Shown here piece after piece: positions 34,219 through 43,461 of a stretch of 64,000 bases of DNA. The DNA is from RGIG5612 sp045627365 (lineage in GTDB: Bacteria; Bacillota; Clostridia; Lachnospirales; Lachnospiraceae), in assembly GCA_045627365.1 (NCBI GenBank), contig JAZQNN010000031.1:27675-91674 (forward strand), written 5' to 3'. The notes below the pieces were generated by a model that saw only the letters and a list, made by a program, of their open reading frames with translations, was not told the DNA's origin and did no database searches. Within the stretch, counting starts at the first letter, position 1. Every line of letters begins with the position of its first letter. A program made the position numbers and the translations under genes.

Positions 34219-35403
34219 TTACTCCTCTGCTTCATGATCATCGCTGATGATCTCTTCTGCATTCTCGATAACTTCGGTTGTTTCAAGTGCGTCCTCAGTT
34301 TCAGTCGTTATCTCAAAGTCTGCATCTTCTTCCAATGCTTCTTTTATTTCTTCGTCGATCGCGTCTGACTCTGCCTCGGCTACAGACTGCATGTCGACAT
34401 TGTCGGAGCGTCCTTCGTTTTCGGTCTCAACGAACTCCCATGCGCTCCTGGCGTCCGCCTTCTTGCCTTCCTTCTTAGCGCGGTTGTAGGCCAGTGTTCC
34501 CGGTTCCCCGTCAACAAGTACCTTATGGAAATCAGGCACCCATTTGCCGGATGCGATCCTTATTCTGTTGATAACAAGAATTACCAGAGCGCCTGCTACA
34601 AGAGCAACTGAAAGGAGCTGTGATACTGCTATTCCGCTGTTTCCGATCTGAAGCTGGTCGGTGCGCAGGCCTTCAACGAATGCCCTTTCGATCGCGTATC
34701 CGCCGATGTACCAGAGAACTATTTCTCCGTTGTACTGCTGGAATTTGCTGAAAACCATGATCAGGATGAATACCAGAAGGCACCATGCCGACTCGTAAAG
34801 GAATGTCGGATGTACCTGAATATACTGAACTCCGTCAACGGTGACGAGATTATTCATGATCGTTTCTGAAATAACTCCGCCTGCCTCTGACTTCTTGATC
34901 AGCATCTTGAAGAATGAATCGGTGTACTCTCCGTAAGCTTCCATATTGAAGAAGTTGCCCCAGCGGCCGATCGCCTGTGCCAGGATGATCGTTGGCGCGC
35001 AGGTGTCAAGGATGCGCAGGAAAGAGATTTTCTTGACTTTGGCTACGATAAACGCAGCAATACATCCGCCGATCACACCGCCGTAAATAGCCAGTCCGCC
35101 GTTTCTGATGTTGATCACATCGGCGAAGCTGTCAAACTCGTCCAGACTGAACAGCACATAATACAGCCTTGCGCAGATTATTGCCGCGATCACAGAAAAG
35201 ATCGCTACATCGATATAATCGTCCGTATCCTGATTGGTGGCCTTGGCTCTCAAACAGGCGATTATTACGGCAAGTATCATTCCCAAAGCTATCACAACTC
35301 CGTAATAAGCAATGAAGAACTTGCCTCCGAACAGGTAAAAACCATTCGACAAACTGTCGATCGTGATCCCGAGATTCGGGAAAATAATTGACGGGCCTTC
35401 CAT
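34219..35403 (-). CDS. lgt: Prolipoprotein diacylglyceryl transferase with an acidic C-terminal tail
   Basis: Membrane enzyme that attaches diacylglycerol to the lipobox Cys of prolipoproteins. The signature GRWGNFFNMEAYG is present near residue 150, with about seven membrane helices, and GLRTDQL near 235. At 394 residues it is about 100 longer than usual; the extra part is a C-terminal, very acidic tail (many Glu, Asp, Ala) predicted to be unstructured and cytoplasmic. AAGGAGG precedes ATG. It would process the lipoprotein encoded at 60-62 kb. Confidence 0.94.
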   Translation of the reverse strand: MEGPSIIFPNLGITIDSLSNGFYLFGGKFFIAYYGVVIALGMILAVIIACLRAKATNQDTDDYIDVAIFSVIAAIICARLYYVLFSLDEFDSFADVINIRNGGLAIYGGVIGGCIAAFIVAKVKKISFLRILDTCAPTIILAQAIGRWGNFFNMEAYGEYTDSFFKMLIKKSEAGGVISETIMNNLVTVDGVQYIQVHPTFLYESAWCLLVFILIMVFSKFQQYNGEIVLWYIGGYAIERAFVEGLRTDQLQIGNSGIAVSQLLSVALVAGALVILVINRIRIASGKWVPDFHKVLVDGEPGTLAYNRAKKEGKKADARSAWEFVETENEGRSDNVDMQSVAEAESDAIDEEIKEALEEDADFEITTETEDALETTEVIENAEEIISDDHEAEE

Positions 35404-35423
35404 AATATCCTCCTTAGTCTGTA

Positions 35424-36518
35424 TCAGACGTTGAATCTGAATACAACGATATCGTCATCCTGCATTACGTAATCTTTGCCCTCCATACGTACAAGGCCTT
35501 TCTCACGTGCAGCGTTATATGAGCCGAGCTCGATCAGGTCGTGGTAGTTGACTACTTCGGCCTTGATAAAGCCACGTTCGAAATCAGTATGGATCTTGCC
35601 GGCTGCCTGAGGCGCTTTGGTTCCCTTGGCAATAGTCCATGCACGGACTTCTTTCTTGCCCGCAGTCAGGAAACTCGTGAGCCCCAGCGTTGAGAAGCTT
35701 GCTTTGATCAGCTTATCAAGGCATGACTCAGAAAGGCCCATGTCCTCAAGGAACATAGCCTTCTCTTCATCGTCGAGTTCTGCCAGCTCTTCTTCCATCT
35801 TGGCTGATACCGCAAATACCTCCGACTCCATCCCGGCTGCGTATTCGCGTACTTTCTGTACCATCTCGTTGGATGCGCCGTCATCGGCCAGATCGTCCTC
35901 GCAGACATTTGCCGCAAAGATGACCGGCTTGCCCGTAAGAAGATTGAAATCGGCAGCGACCTGCGCCTCTTCCTTGCCAAGCTCCATCGTCTTTGCAATA
36001 TTACCTGCTTCAAGATGTGCCTTGAAGCGCTCAAGAAGCGCCAGTTCCGCAGCGAGTGCTTTGTCAGCCTTGGCTCCTCTTACGGTCTTGGCGATACGTC
36101 TTTCAATTACCTCAAGATCGGCAAAAATAAGCTCCAGATTGATCGTCTCGATGTCTCTTATCGGATCGACCGAGCCGTCAACATGAATGACATTCTCATC
36201 CTCAAAACATCTTACAACATGAACGATCGCATCAACTTCCCTGATGTTTCCGAGGAACTGGTTGCCGAGTCCTTCACCCTTGGACGCGCCTTTTACAAGG
36301 CCGGCGATATCAACAAATTCAACTGTTGCAGGGGTGATTTTTTCCGAATCGTAAAAGTCTGAAAGGACTTTGAGTCTTGCGTCCGGAACAAATGCGATGC
36401 CCACGTTGGCATCGATCGTGCAAAACGGATAGTTGGCACTTTCCGCACCCGCCTTTGTAAGCGCGTTGAAAAGCGTGCTTTTGCCTACGTTAGGCAATCC
36501 AACGATACCTAATTTCAT
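35424..36518 (-). CDS. ychF: Redox-regulated ATPase YchF (OLA1 family)
   Basis: Ribosome-associated P-loop NTPase of the Obg group that prefers ATP. The 364-residue size is standard. The G1 motif GLPNVGKSTLFNAL begins at residue 6, DIAGLVKGASKGEGLGNQFL is the G3 region, and the C-terminal TGS-like domain ends DDIVVFRFNV. The ATG follows the stop of the permease gene with no gap and has GGAGG upstream. Confidence 0.96.
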   Translation of the reverse strand: MKLGIVGLPNVGKSTLFNALTKAGAESANYPFCTIDANVGIAFVPDARLKVLSDFYDSEKITPATVEFVDIAGLVKGASKGEGLGNQFLGNIREVDAIVHVVRCFEDENVIHVDGSVDPIRDIETINLELIFADLEVIERRIAKTVRGAKADKALAAELALLERFKAHLEAGNIAKTMELGKEEAQVAADFNLLTGKPVIFAANVCEDDLADDGASNEMVQKVREYAAGMESEVFAVSAKMEEELAELDDEEKAMFLEDMGLSESCLDKLIKASFSTLGLTSFLTAGKKEVRAWTIAKGTKAPQAAGKIHTDFERGFIKAEVVNYHDLIELGSYNAAREKGLVRMEGKDYVMQDDDIVVFRFNV

Positions 36519-37664
36519 TTATTTCTCCTCCAAATCTACGGATGTATTGGCTTTCTCGGCGATGTTGTCTTCGTTATTGAACAGATGGATGGTACCTTCC
36601 CTGTCAAGGGTCGTGATCACTGCCATTGCGATCGGAAGTCCGAAAAGACCCGGTGCCCCGAAAACGGCAGTTCCGATGATCATCGACATCAGGGTAACGA
36701 CAGGATGGAGACCGACATGCTTGCCCACCACCTTCGGCTCGACGATGTTCCTAACAACAAGGATTATGCCGTACAGGATCAGCACACCGATACCGATTCG
36801 GATATTACCTTGAACAAGTGCGATGATTCCCCATGGAGCAAGGATCGCGCCGCATCCGACTACAGGCAGTATATCGAAGATCGCGATCAGCAAAGCGATC
36901 AGGCCGAAGTCCTGAACACCGATGATCCACAGTCCGAAAGTCAGCTCGGAAAATGTCATCAGCAGGATCAGGCCATAGGACTTAACATAGCCCCAGAGCA
37001 CTTTCTTGAGCGCTTTCCATGAAGCCTCAACAAGTGTTGATGTTCTGGAAGAAACCTGCCTGTGAAGGAAATTCACAAGCTTGTCCCAGTCAATGAGCAT
37101 AAATGCTGTTGACGCCACACAGAATACGATCCTGATAAGCAATGTCGGAATGGATACGGCCATGCTGCTCATTTTGCTCACGATGGTACTCGAGAACGAT
37201 GACACCGCATTCGTCACATTCGACAATACGTCCGTGATAGATATTTCATTTTCAAATTTTAATTTGCTGAAAAGCTCCTCTACCCTTGTCAGGAAGCCGG
37301 TGATGCCCGGCTGCAATGTGTCGGTCCAGTAAGTCGGCAGATTTACAATGAAATCTTTGATCGCCTGGAACAGCCTGAATGCGATCAGTGCTGCCAGCGC
37401 GCCTATCGTAAGGTAGAAGACAGCGACCAGAACAACGCCCCAGAGTTTATGACGGGCGCCGCCGTTCTTTCTGTCTATCGCTTTCAGCGGAATTCTTAAA
37501 ATAGCGGCAACTATAAAGGCTATGATAAACGGAACAAGTTTGTCAAAGGCAAACCTGCACACGATAATTACGGCCGCTAAAATAGCAGCAAAATAGAAAA
37601 GGCTTATAAGTATGGCCTTTCTGTGTTCCGCCTTATTCAGTAAGTCGTTGTCGTTTTTCTGCAT
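36519..37664 (-). CDS. AI-2E family transporter (PerM/YdiK type)
   Basis: A 381-residue membrane protein with about eight helices and a soluble stretch between helices 3 and 4. The C-terminal GVQDFGLIALLIAIFDILPVVGCG and IVEPKVVGKHVGLHPVVTLMSM are the conserved parts of the AI-2 exporter / UPF0118 family, which has varied roles including Na+/H+ exchange. No good ribosome site precedes ATG at 37664; the gene begins right after a stable hairpin. It is the first gene of the permease-ychF-lgt-MBL unit. Confidence 0.85.
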   Translation of the reverse strand: MQKNDNDLLNKAEHRKAILISLFYFAAILAAVIIVCRFAFDKLVPFIIAFIVAAILRIPLKAIDRKNGGARHKLWGVVLVAVFYLTIGALAALIAFRLFQAIKDFIVNLPTYWTDTLQPGITGFLTRVEELFSKLKFENEISITDVLSNVTNAVSSFSSTIVSKMSSMAVSIPTLLIRIVFCVASTAFMLIDWDKLVNFLHRQVSSRTSTLVEASWKALKKVLWGYVKSYGLILLMTFSELTFGLWIIGVQDFGLIALLIAIFDILPVVGCGAILAPWGIIALVQGNIRIGIGVLILYGIILVVRNIVEPKVVGKHVGLHPVVTLMSMIIGTAVFGAPGLFGLPIAMAVITTLDREGTIHLFNNEDNIAEKANTSVDLEEK

Positions 37665-37676
37665 TTCTTGATTTAT

Positions 37677-37702
37677 AAGAATGACCCCGAAGGGTCATTC
37701 TT
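37677..37702 (-). terminator. UUCG-capped hairpin after nadE
   Basis: A perfect 11-bp stem AAGAATGACCC / GGGTCATTCTT that, in the minus-strand RNA, closes on a C(UUCG)G tetraloop. The U-tract after it is weak (ATAAAT), so it may terminate partly or protect the nadE 3' end. Confidence 0.55.
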
Positions 37703-37720
37703 TTCATCCTGAATAATTGA

Positions 37721-38457
<737 letters not shown>

Positions 38458-38458
<1 letters not shown>

Positions 38459-38682
38459 TACAGTTCAAACCTGCCCTTGAGAAGTTCGTAAAGCATCTGA
38501 GCCTCATCCTCTGACAAAGTAACGCCCTTGCCCATTTTCTCGTGATCAGGAGCCCAGTCACGAAGGTCGTATTTCGGCTTAGCTTCATTCCATGATACCA
38601 GGTTGAGCTCTTTGTTCCAGCCGTTTGGGCTTTCCTTGATGATTCCAATAGTTTCCTTGATTTCGTACTTAATCTCAGCCAT
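38458..38682 (-). CDS. YdbC/PC4-like single-stranded DNA-binding protein
   Basis: A 74-residue protein matching the bacterial YdbC group of the PC4 (transcriptional coactivator p15) fold: GWNKELNLVSWNEAKPKYDLRDW followed by HEKMGKGVTLSEDEA. Members are small dimers that bind single-stranded DNA or RNA. It is complete and has its own GGAGG site. It is placed between a zinc-ribbon membrane protein and nadE, 17 bases from the former and overlapping the latter. The cellular role of the bacterial proteins is not settled. Confidence 0.85.
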
Positions 38683-38699
38683 TTTTTCCTCCGAACTGA

Positions 38700-39221
38700 T
38701 TACTTAATAATCCCTAATGATGCAATAAAATCTACGACAGCTTCCCAGACTACCGGAAGTTTGCCGAAGATCAGGCCAACTATCAATGCTACGATAATAA
38801 TTGCAAGAGCGATGATGACTCCGCACCACTTTGATCTTGCATGTGAACGTCTGTTGATATTTCCCTTGCTGAATGTGAAGATGATAAGGAAAATCAAACC
38901 AATGACCGGTATAGAATACAGAAGGTCGAGTCCGAAAAATCCCCATGCGGTGATCGGTCTGTATTTCTTAGGTCCCTTGTATCCGAATTTGCCGACTACT
39001 ACGTCCTGGTTCTTAACAACCGGAGCCGGTGCCGGTGCTGAAGCCGGTGCCGGTGCCGGCTCTGCAACTACCTCTGCTTCAGGAACTGCCTCAGGTGCTA
39101 CTGATGCTGCAACTTCATCAGCTGCTGCTTCAACTGCTGCTGCAGCTGCTACGGATGTGCCGCACTCTCCGCAGAAAGCTACGCCTTCTTTAAGTTCTGC
39201 TCCACAATTAGAACAATTCAT
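38700..39221 (-). CDS. Zinc-ribbon membrane protein
   Basis: A 173-residue protein with an N-terminal zinc ribbon (CSNCGAEL and FCGECGTS, four Cys), then an Ala/Pro/Glu-rich linker of about 60 residues with repeated PAPA blocks, then two membrane helices near residues 95-115 and 130-155. The start ATG at 39221 follows AGGGAG and is the first residue of the ribbon; an ATG 48 bases upstream is rejected. Function unknown; double zinc-ribbon proteins of this layout are common and uncharacterised in Firmicutes. Confidence 0.8.
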   Translation of the reverse strand: MNCSNCGAELKEGVAFCGECGTSVAAAAAVEAAADEVAASVAPEAVPEAEVVAEPAPAPASAPAPAPVVKNQDVVVGKFGYKGPKKYRPITAWGFFGLDLLYSIPVIGLIFLIIFTFSKGNINRRSHARSKWCGVIIALAIIIVALIVGLIFGKLPVVWEAVVDFIASLGIIK

Positions 39222-39349
39222 TTTCTCCCTCCTATGCATATCAAAAAAACACAAAAACAAACCGCACAAAAACGATTTGGCTTTATTATATATGATTTAA
39301 ATAAAAAGAAAAGTGGTTTTTTTATGAAAACGGAAGATTTTTTTGACGG

Positions 39350-41710
39350 TTACCGTTCCTGCTTAGGCAGGATCACTCTGAACCAAATGCAGTGGATAAC
39401 GAAAAATACTGTAGCCACAGCGATTATAAGAAGCCACATTTTGAAAGGAAGAGCCACGATATCGAACATTTTCGGGAACAGCAGCGCGCAGCCTGCTGCC
39501 ACGAATGTCAGCCAGCCAAGAAGGATGAACTTCCATTTGTTTAACTTGCCGCAGATGTCTATGATGACGATAAATCCGAGCAGTATTGTCACAAACGTAG
39601 CTATCGTCTGCACCTGCTCCAAGGTTGCGCCCATTGCAAATTTCGATATCAGAACAGAAGCCATTATTCCCATTGCGGTCAGGATACCGCTCGGCAGGCT
39701 CATGTTGAATACATTTTTAAGGAAATGCTCTCTGATCCGGTTGTTATTCGGTTCAAGTGCCAGGAAAAATGACGGCATTCCGATCGTTACAACGCCCACC
39801 AGAGTCACCTGGATCGACTGGAACGGGTACGGGAATGTAACGAACAGGAAAATGATCGTCAGGATAAACGCATACACAGTTTTCGTCAGATAAAGGCCTG
39901 CGCTGCGCTGAAGATTGTTGATGGATTTTCTGCCTTCTGAAAGGATGAGCGGCATGGATGAAAAGTCCGAATCCAGAAGGACGATATCTGCCACATTGCG
40001 GGCAGCATCCGAGCCGGCCTGCATCGCGATCGAACAATCGGCTGCCCTGAGCGCAAGAACGTCATTGGCACCGTCACCGACCATGGCAACAGTGTGTCCC
40101 TGCTCCTTGAGAGCCTTCATTATATCTAACTTTTGCTGCGGACTTACACGGCCGAATACGCTGTGCGTCTTTAAAGCATCTGAAATTTTCTCGTAAGTAT
40201 CAAGACCGGCCGCGTCGATATAGCGGTCTGCTCCGTCAAGGCCTGCCTGGCGGGCTATCTGCGAAGCCGTAAGTGCGTTGTCGCCTGAAATGACCTTCAG
40301 CTTAACGCCCTGTGCCTCGAAATAATCGATGGTGCTCTTGGCGTTTTCCTTGACTTTGTCCGCGATCACTGCATATCCGATAGGGCTGATGCTGCCGGGA
40401 AGAACGAAACCGTTCTTCGTCTGTTCTGGCTTGTCAGGACTTGTGGCGAACATAACTACACGTTTTGCTGCCTCAACGTAGGCGGATATCGTTTCGTTTT
40501 TCTCGCGGCACCCTTCAGGGCTTACGAATTCCGGCGCGCCCATTATCACGCTTCCGCGTCCCGGGAAATACACGGCGCTCCATTTATTTCCTGAAGAGAA
40601 CGGGAACAAAGAAGCGTCCTTTGCTGCCTCCGAATAGCACCCGCGTTCTTCGTCTGTTAACGCCAGAAACTCGCGTACAGCCGTTATCGTGGAGTTTTCA
40701 TCGTCTATAACTGCCGCGTATCTGCGGATAAGCTCCTCATCAAACCCGTCCTCTTTTATGATCTCTTCAACCGCCATCCGCCCCTCTGTCAGCGTGCCGG
40801 TCTTGTCCATGCATATGACATCGACTCTTGCCAGATTTTCCACACAATAAAGGTCCTGCGCCAGCGTATTATGTGTCGACAGTCTGATGACGCTCACCGC
40901 CATGACCATGCTGACAAGAAGTACCAGACCGCCCGGAATCATCGCCGAAAGCGAAGCGACCGTCGCGATCATTCCCTCCGTAAAAGACTGCTCAAGCGCG
41001 AAGAAATTCTTCCAGATGATAAGTGCGGCAAAAGGCACAAGAACAATGGCGATGATCTTCACCACATTCTTGACCGAGTTCATGATAATTGAGTTGGATT
41101 TCTTGAAATATTTGGCGCCAAGCGTGATCTTGTTGACGTAGTTATCGGTGCCGATATGGATGCACTCAGCTCTGGCGTTTCCCGATACTAAGAAACTGCC
41201 TGAGCGCAGCTCATCGCCTTCGCCTTTGAACACCGGCTCGCTCTCGCCCGTTATCAGGCTCTCATTTACCTGACACTGGCCTTTTAAGATGACGCAATCC
41301 GCGCAGACCTGATTGCCGTTTTTAAGCTGCATTATCTCGCCCAGAACTATGTCCTTGACCTCGATCGTCTGAAAAGCGCCGTCCCTTAACACGGTTGCCT
41401 TGGGTGCCGTAAGAAGAGAGAGTTTATCGATGGTTTTCTTCGCTCTGACTTCCTGGATCACGCCGAGCGCGAAGTTCCAGATAACGACGAAGAAGAACAG
41501 CGCGTTTTTGTAAGAGCCTACCGATAAAATCGCGATAAGCAGGATGACATTCACCAGATTGAAAAGCGAGAAAATATTGTCGCTGATGATCCTGCCGTAG
41601 GACTTGGTCTTCACATTATAGTCGCCGTTAACAAGGCCGGCCGCCTGCTTATCTGCGACCTGCTGCCCGGTCAGTCCTATGCTGATTTTCTCGTTGTTTT
41701 CTCCGGCCAT
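39350..41710 (-). CDS. Cation-transporting P-type ATPase (P2-like)
   Basis: A 786-residue pump. Conserved elements in order: TGES actuator loop (154-157), PGGL in helix 4 (259-262), phosphorylation site DKTGTLTEG (Asp302), VISGDNALTASQIARQAG and MVGDGANDVLALRAADCSIAMQ. The overall layout resembles the Ca2+/Mg2+-type P2 pumps and the CtpE-like group, but the helix-4 ion site PEGL reads PGGL, removing an acidic ligand, so the transported ion is uncertain. It starts four bases after the CBS-domain gene, with a weak ribosome site, implying coupling. Confidence 0.88.
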   Translation of the reverse strand: MAGENNEKISIGLTGQQVADKQAAGLVNGDYNVKTKSYGRIISDNIFSLFNLVNVILLIAILSVGSYKNALFFFVVIWNFALGVIQEVRAKKTIDKLSLLTAPKATVLRDGAFQTIEVKDIVLGEIMQLKNGNQVCADCVILKGQCQVNESLITGESEPVFKGEGDELRSGSFLVSGNARAECIHIGTDNYVNKITLGAKYFKKSNSIIMNSVKNVVKIIAIVLVPFAALIIWKNFFALEQSFTEGMIATVASLSAMIPGGLVLLVSMVMAVSVIRLSTHNTLAQDLYCVENLARVDVICMDKTGTLTEGRMAVEEIIKEDGFDEELIRRYAAVIDDENSTITAVREFLALTDEERGCYSEAAKDASLFPFSSGNKWSAVYFPGRGSVIMGAPEFVSPEGCREKNETISAYVEAAKRVVMFATSPDKPEQTKNGFVLPGSISPIGYAVIADKVKENAKSTIDYFEAQGVKLKVISGDNALTASQIARQAGLDGADRYIDAAGLDTYEKISDALKTHSVFGRVSPQQKLDIMKALKEQGHTVAMVGDGANDVLALRAADCSIAMQAGSDAARNVADIVLLDSDFSSMPLILSEGRKSINNLQRSAGLYLTKTVYAFILTIIFLFVTFPYPFQSIQVTLVGVVTIGMPSFFLALEPNNNRIREHFLKNVFNMSLPSGILTAMGIMASVLISKFAMGATLEQVQTIATFVTILLGFIVIIDICGKLNKWKFILLGWLTFVAAGCALLFPKMFDIVALPFKMWLLIIAVATVFFVIHCIWFRVILPKQER

Positions 41711-41714
41711 TTGC

Positions 41715-42974
41715 TTAATCCGGTATTACCAGACGCACCTGTTCAATACGTGTCTGTGCAACTTTCTGCGCAGAAAGAATGATACCGCACTCAGGAACGG
41801 TCACCTCGTCGCCCTCCTCCGGGATCCTGCCTAAAAGCTCGATAAGCAGGCCTCCGATCGAATCATAGTCTTCGGATTCAAGGCTGCTGCCAATGCGGTC
41901 GTTTACGTCATCCAGGCTTACATGGCCCTGGATCAGATACTCATTTTCTGCAAGGCAGACGATCTCTTCCGCCTCGTAATCATCGTATTCATCACGAATG
42001 TCGCCGACAAGCTCCTCGAGCAGATCCTCAAGCGTAACGATGCCGGCAGTATCGCCGTATTCATCCAGCACCACCATGATGGCGGTGTTGTTTTTCTTCA
42101 TTTCCAGAAAAAGTTCCGAAAGATGCTTCTGCTCAAAGGTATATTCCGCCTCACGCATGCAGTTTCTGACATTGAAAGAGTTTATCTGTTCCTGGTCATT
42201 AAATGCCAGATCCTTGACATTTACGAAGCCCAGGATCTTCTCCTCGCTATCATCGAAAACCGCCATTCTTGTGAAATAATTGGTCTTGAACACAGCCATT
42301 ACTTCCTCGTACGAAGCGTCGATGCCGATCCCGCAGACATTGATCTTGGGGACCATTACTTCCCGGACGATAGTATCGGAAAAGTCGAAAACGTTGTTGA
42401 TCATTTCCTTCTCATCGTTCTCAATAACGCCCTCTTCGTGTCCGACCTCGACAAGCGTCCTGAATTCGTTCTCCGTAAGGCCTTCGCCCTTTTCGCCCTT
42501 CTTAAAACCAAAGAGTACCAGCACGCCCCTGGTCAGGAAATTGATCGCAGCCGTGATCGGTGTGAAAACGACCATCAGCGCATTGATCAGCGAGCAGAAC
42601 TTAAGCGAGATCTTCTCTGCCCTTACCGTTGCCATTGTCTTAGGCGCGATCTCTCCGAAAATCAGGACGAGCAGCGTCAGAACACCGGTGCCGGCGCTGA
42701 CCCATTTGGAGCCCCAGAGCTTCTGAACAACGACCGTCACGAGAGCCGATGCCGTCAGATTGACAATGTTGTTGCCGATGAGGATGGTGCTCAGCATCTT
42801 CTCTTTGTTCTGCAGAACTTTATCAAGAACAGGTGCCTTCTTAACGCCCTCGTCAAGCATCGTCCTGACGCGGTGCGACGGTATGGAAGTCAGCGCCGTC
42901 TCGGAAGATGAGAAGAACGCCGACAATATGATCAATATAACGATTACAACAAGTTGAATAATAATTTCAGTCAT
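41715..42974 (-). CDS. Hemolysin C/CorC-like protein (DUF21 plus CBS domains)
   Basis: A 419-residue membrane protein of the CNNM/HlyC-CorC group. An N-terminal DUF21 transmembrane domain (SSSETALTSIPSHRVRTML, IGNNIVNLTASALVT, FGEIAPKTMA) is followed by a CBS pair (MVPKINVCGI to EYGDTAGIVTLEDLLEELVGDI) and a C-terminal CorC_HlyC domain. Family members are linked to Mg2+ homeostasis or efflux. Its coupling to the P-type ATPase suggests both act on a divalent cation. Confidence 0.9.
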   Translation of the reverse strand: MTEIIIQLVVIVILIILSAFFSSSETALTSIPSHRVRTMLDEGVKKAPVLDKVLQNKEKMLSTILIGNNIVNLTASALVTVVVQKLWGSKWVSAGTGVLTLLVLIFGEIAPKTMATVRAEKISLKFCSLINALMVVFTPITAAINFLTRGVLVLFGFKKGEKGEGLTENEFRTLVEVGHEEGVIENDEKEMINNVFDFSDTIVREVMVPKINVCGIGIDASYEEVMAVFKTNYFTRMAVFDDSEEKILGFVNVKDLAFNDQEQINSFNVRNCMREAEYTFEQKHLSELFLEMKKNNTAIMVVLDEYGDTAGIVTLEDLLEELVGDIRDEYDDYEAEEIVCLAENEYLIQGHVSLDDVNDRIGSSLESEDYDSIGGLLIELLGRIPEEGDEVTVPECGIILSAQKVAQTRIEQVRLVIPD

Positions 42975-43037
42975 TTCTATGGAACAAAGTGCTTTCGTAA
43001 ATACTTTTGTCGAAAAATTATATTATATTATTTTAAA

Positions 43038-43066
43038 CAAAAAGGCAAGCAATTGTATTGCCTGCC
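43038..43066 (-). terminator. Intrinsic terminator after the small HTH gene
   Basis: GGCAAGCAAT / ATTGCCTGCC stem with one mismatch and a three-base loop; TTTTTG follows on the minus strand. It lies between the HTH gene and the CBS-domain gene. Confidence 0.8.
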
Positions 43067-43093
43067 TGTTATCAACGCATGTAAGCTGCTAAG

Positions 43094-43411
43094 CTATTTC
43101 ATCATGCTGAGCCTGATCAGCATTTCCTCAAGAGTCTTCTTTTCCTGACCGTCCAGCTGTTCAATTGCTTTTCTTAAAGCCTCGGATTCTTCGTCTGTGA
43201 TAACTCCGCCATGCTGTCTTTCAGCAAGAAAAACTCCTCCGGCCAACCCTTGTCTGGTCTCGATCGGAAAGAACATCATCAGATCCGCGATGTCTCTTTG
43301 TATGGTGGGCCTTGAAACGTTAAATTCCATTGCCAGATTGTCGATCGTTTCCGTCTTTCTGACAAGGATGCGCTGGTAAATGCTTATTCTCCGCTCAAAT
43401 TGTCCCGCCAT
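43094..43411 (-). CDS. Small HTH (HTH_11/DeoR-like) regulator
   Basis: A 105-residue protein. Residues 6-60 form a winged HTH: RRISIYQRILVRKTETIDNLA then the recognition helix NVSRPTIQRDIADLM, as in the DeoR/BirA-type HTH_11 domain. There is no sugar- or effector-binding domain, only a short C-terminal helix rich in Glu and Leu. GGAGG precedes ATG. It lies 50 bases downstream of the Ig-repeat gene on the same strand, so it may be co-transcribed with the kinase and surface protein. Confidence 0.75.
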   Translation of the reverse strand: MAGQFERRISIYQRILVRKTETIDNLAMEFNVSRPTIQRDIADLMMFFPIETRQGLAGGVFLAERQHGGVITDEESEALRKAIEQLDGQEKKTLEEMLIRLSMMK

Positions 43412-43461
43412 CTTCCGCCTCCTCTAACAAAAGTTAACAAGAAGCATAGCGAGCAAACATA

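Noticed and set aside
41922..42911. Open frame of 329 codons on the plus strand
   Set aside because: Lies entirely opposite the DUF21/CBS gene, which has clear family motifs; the product is rich in His, Arg and Asp with no family resemblance.
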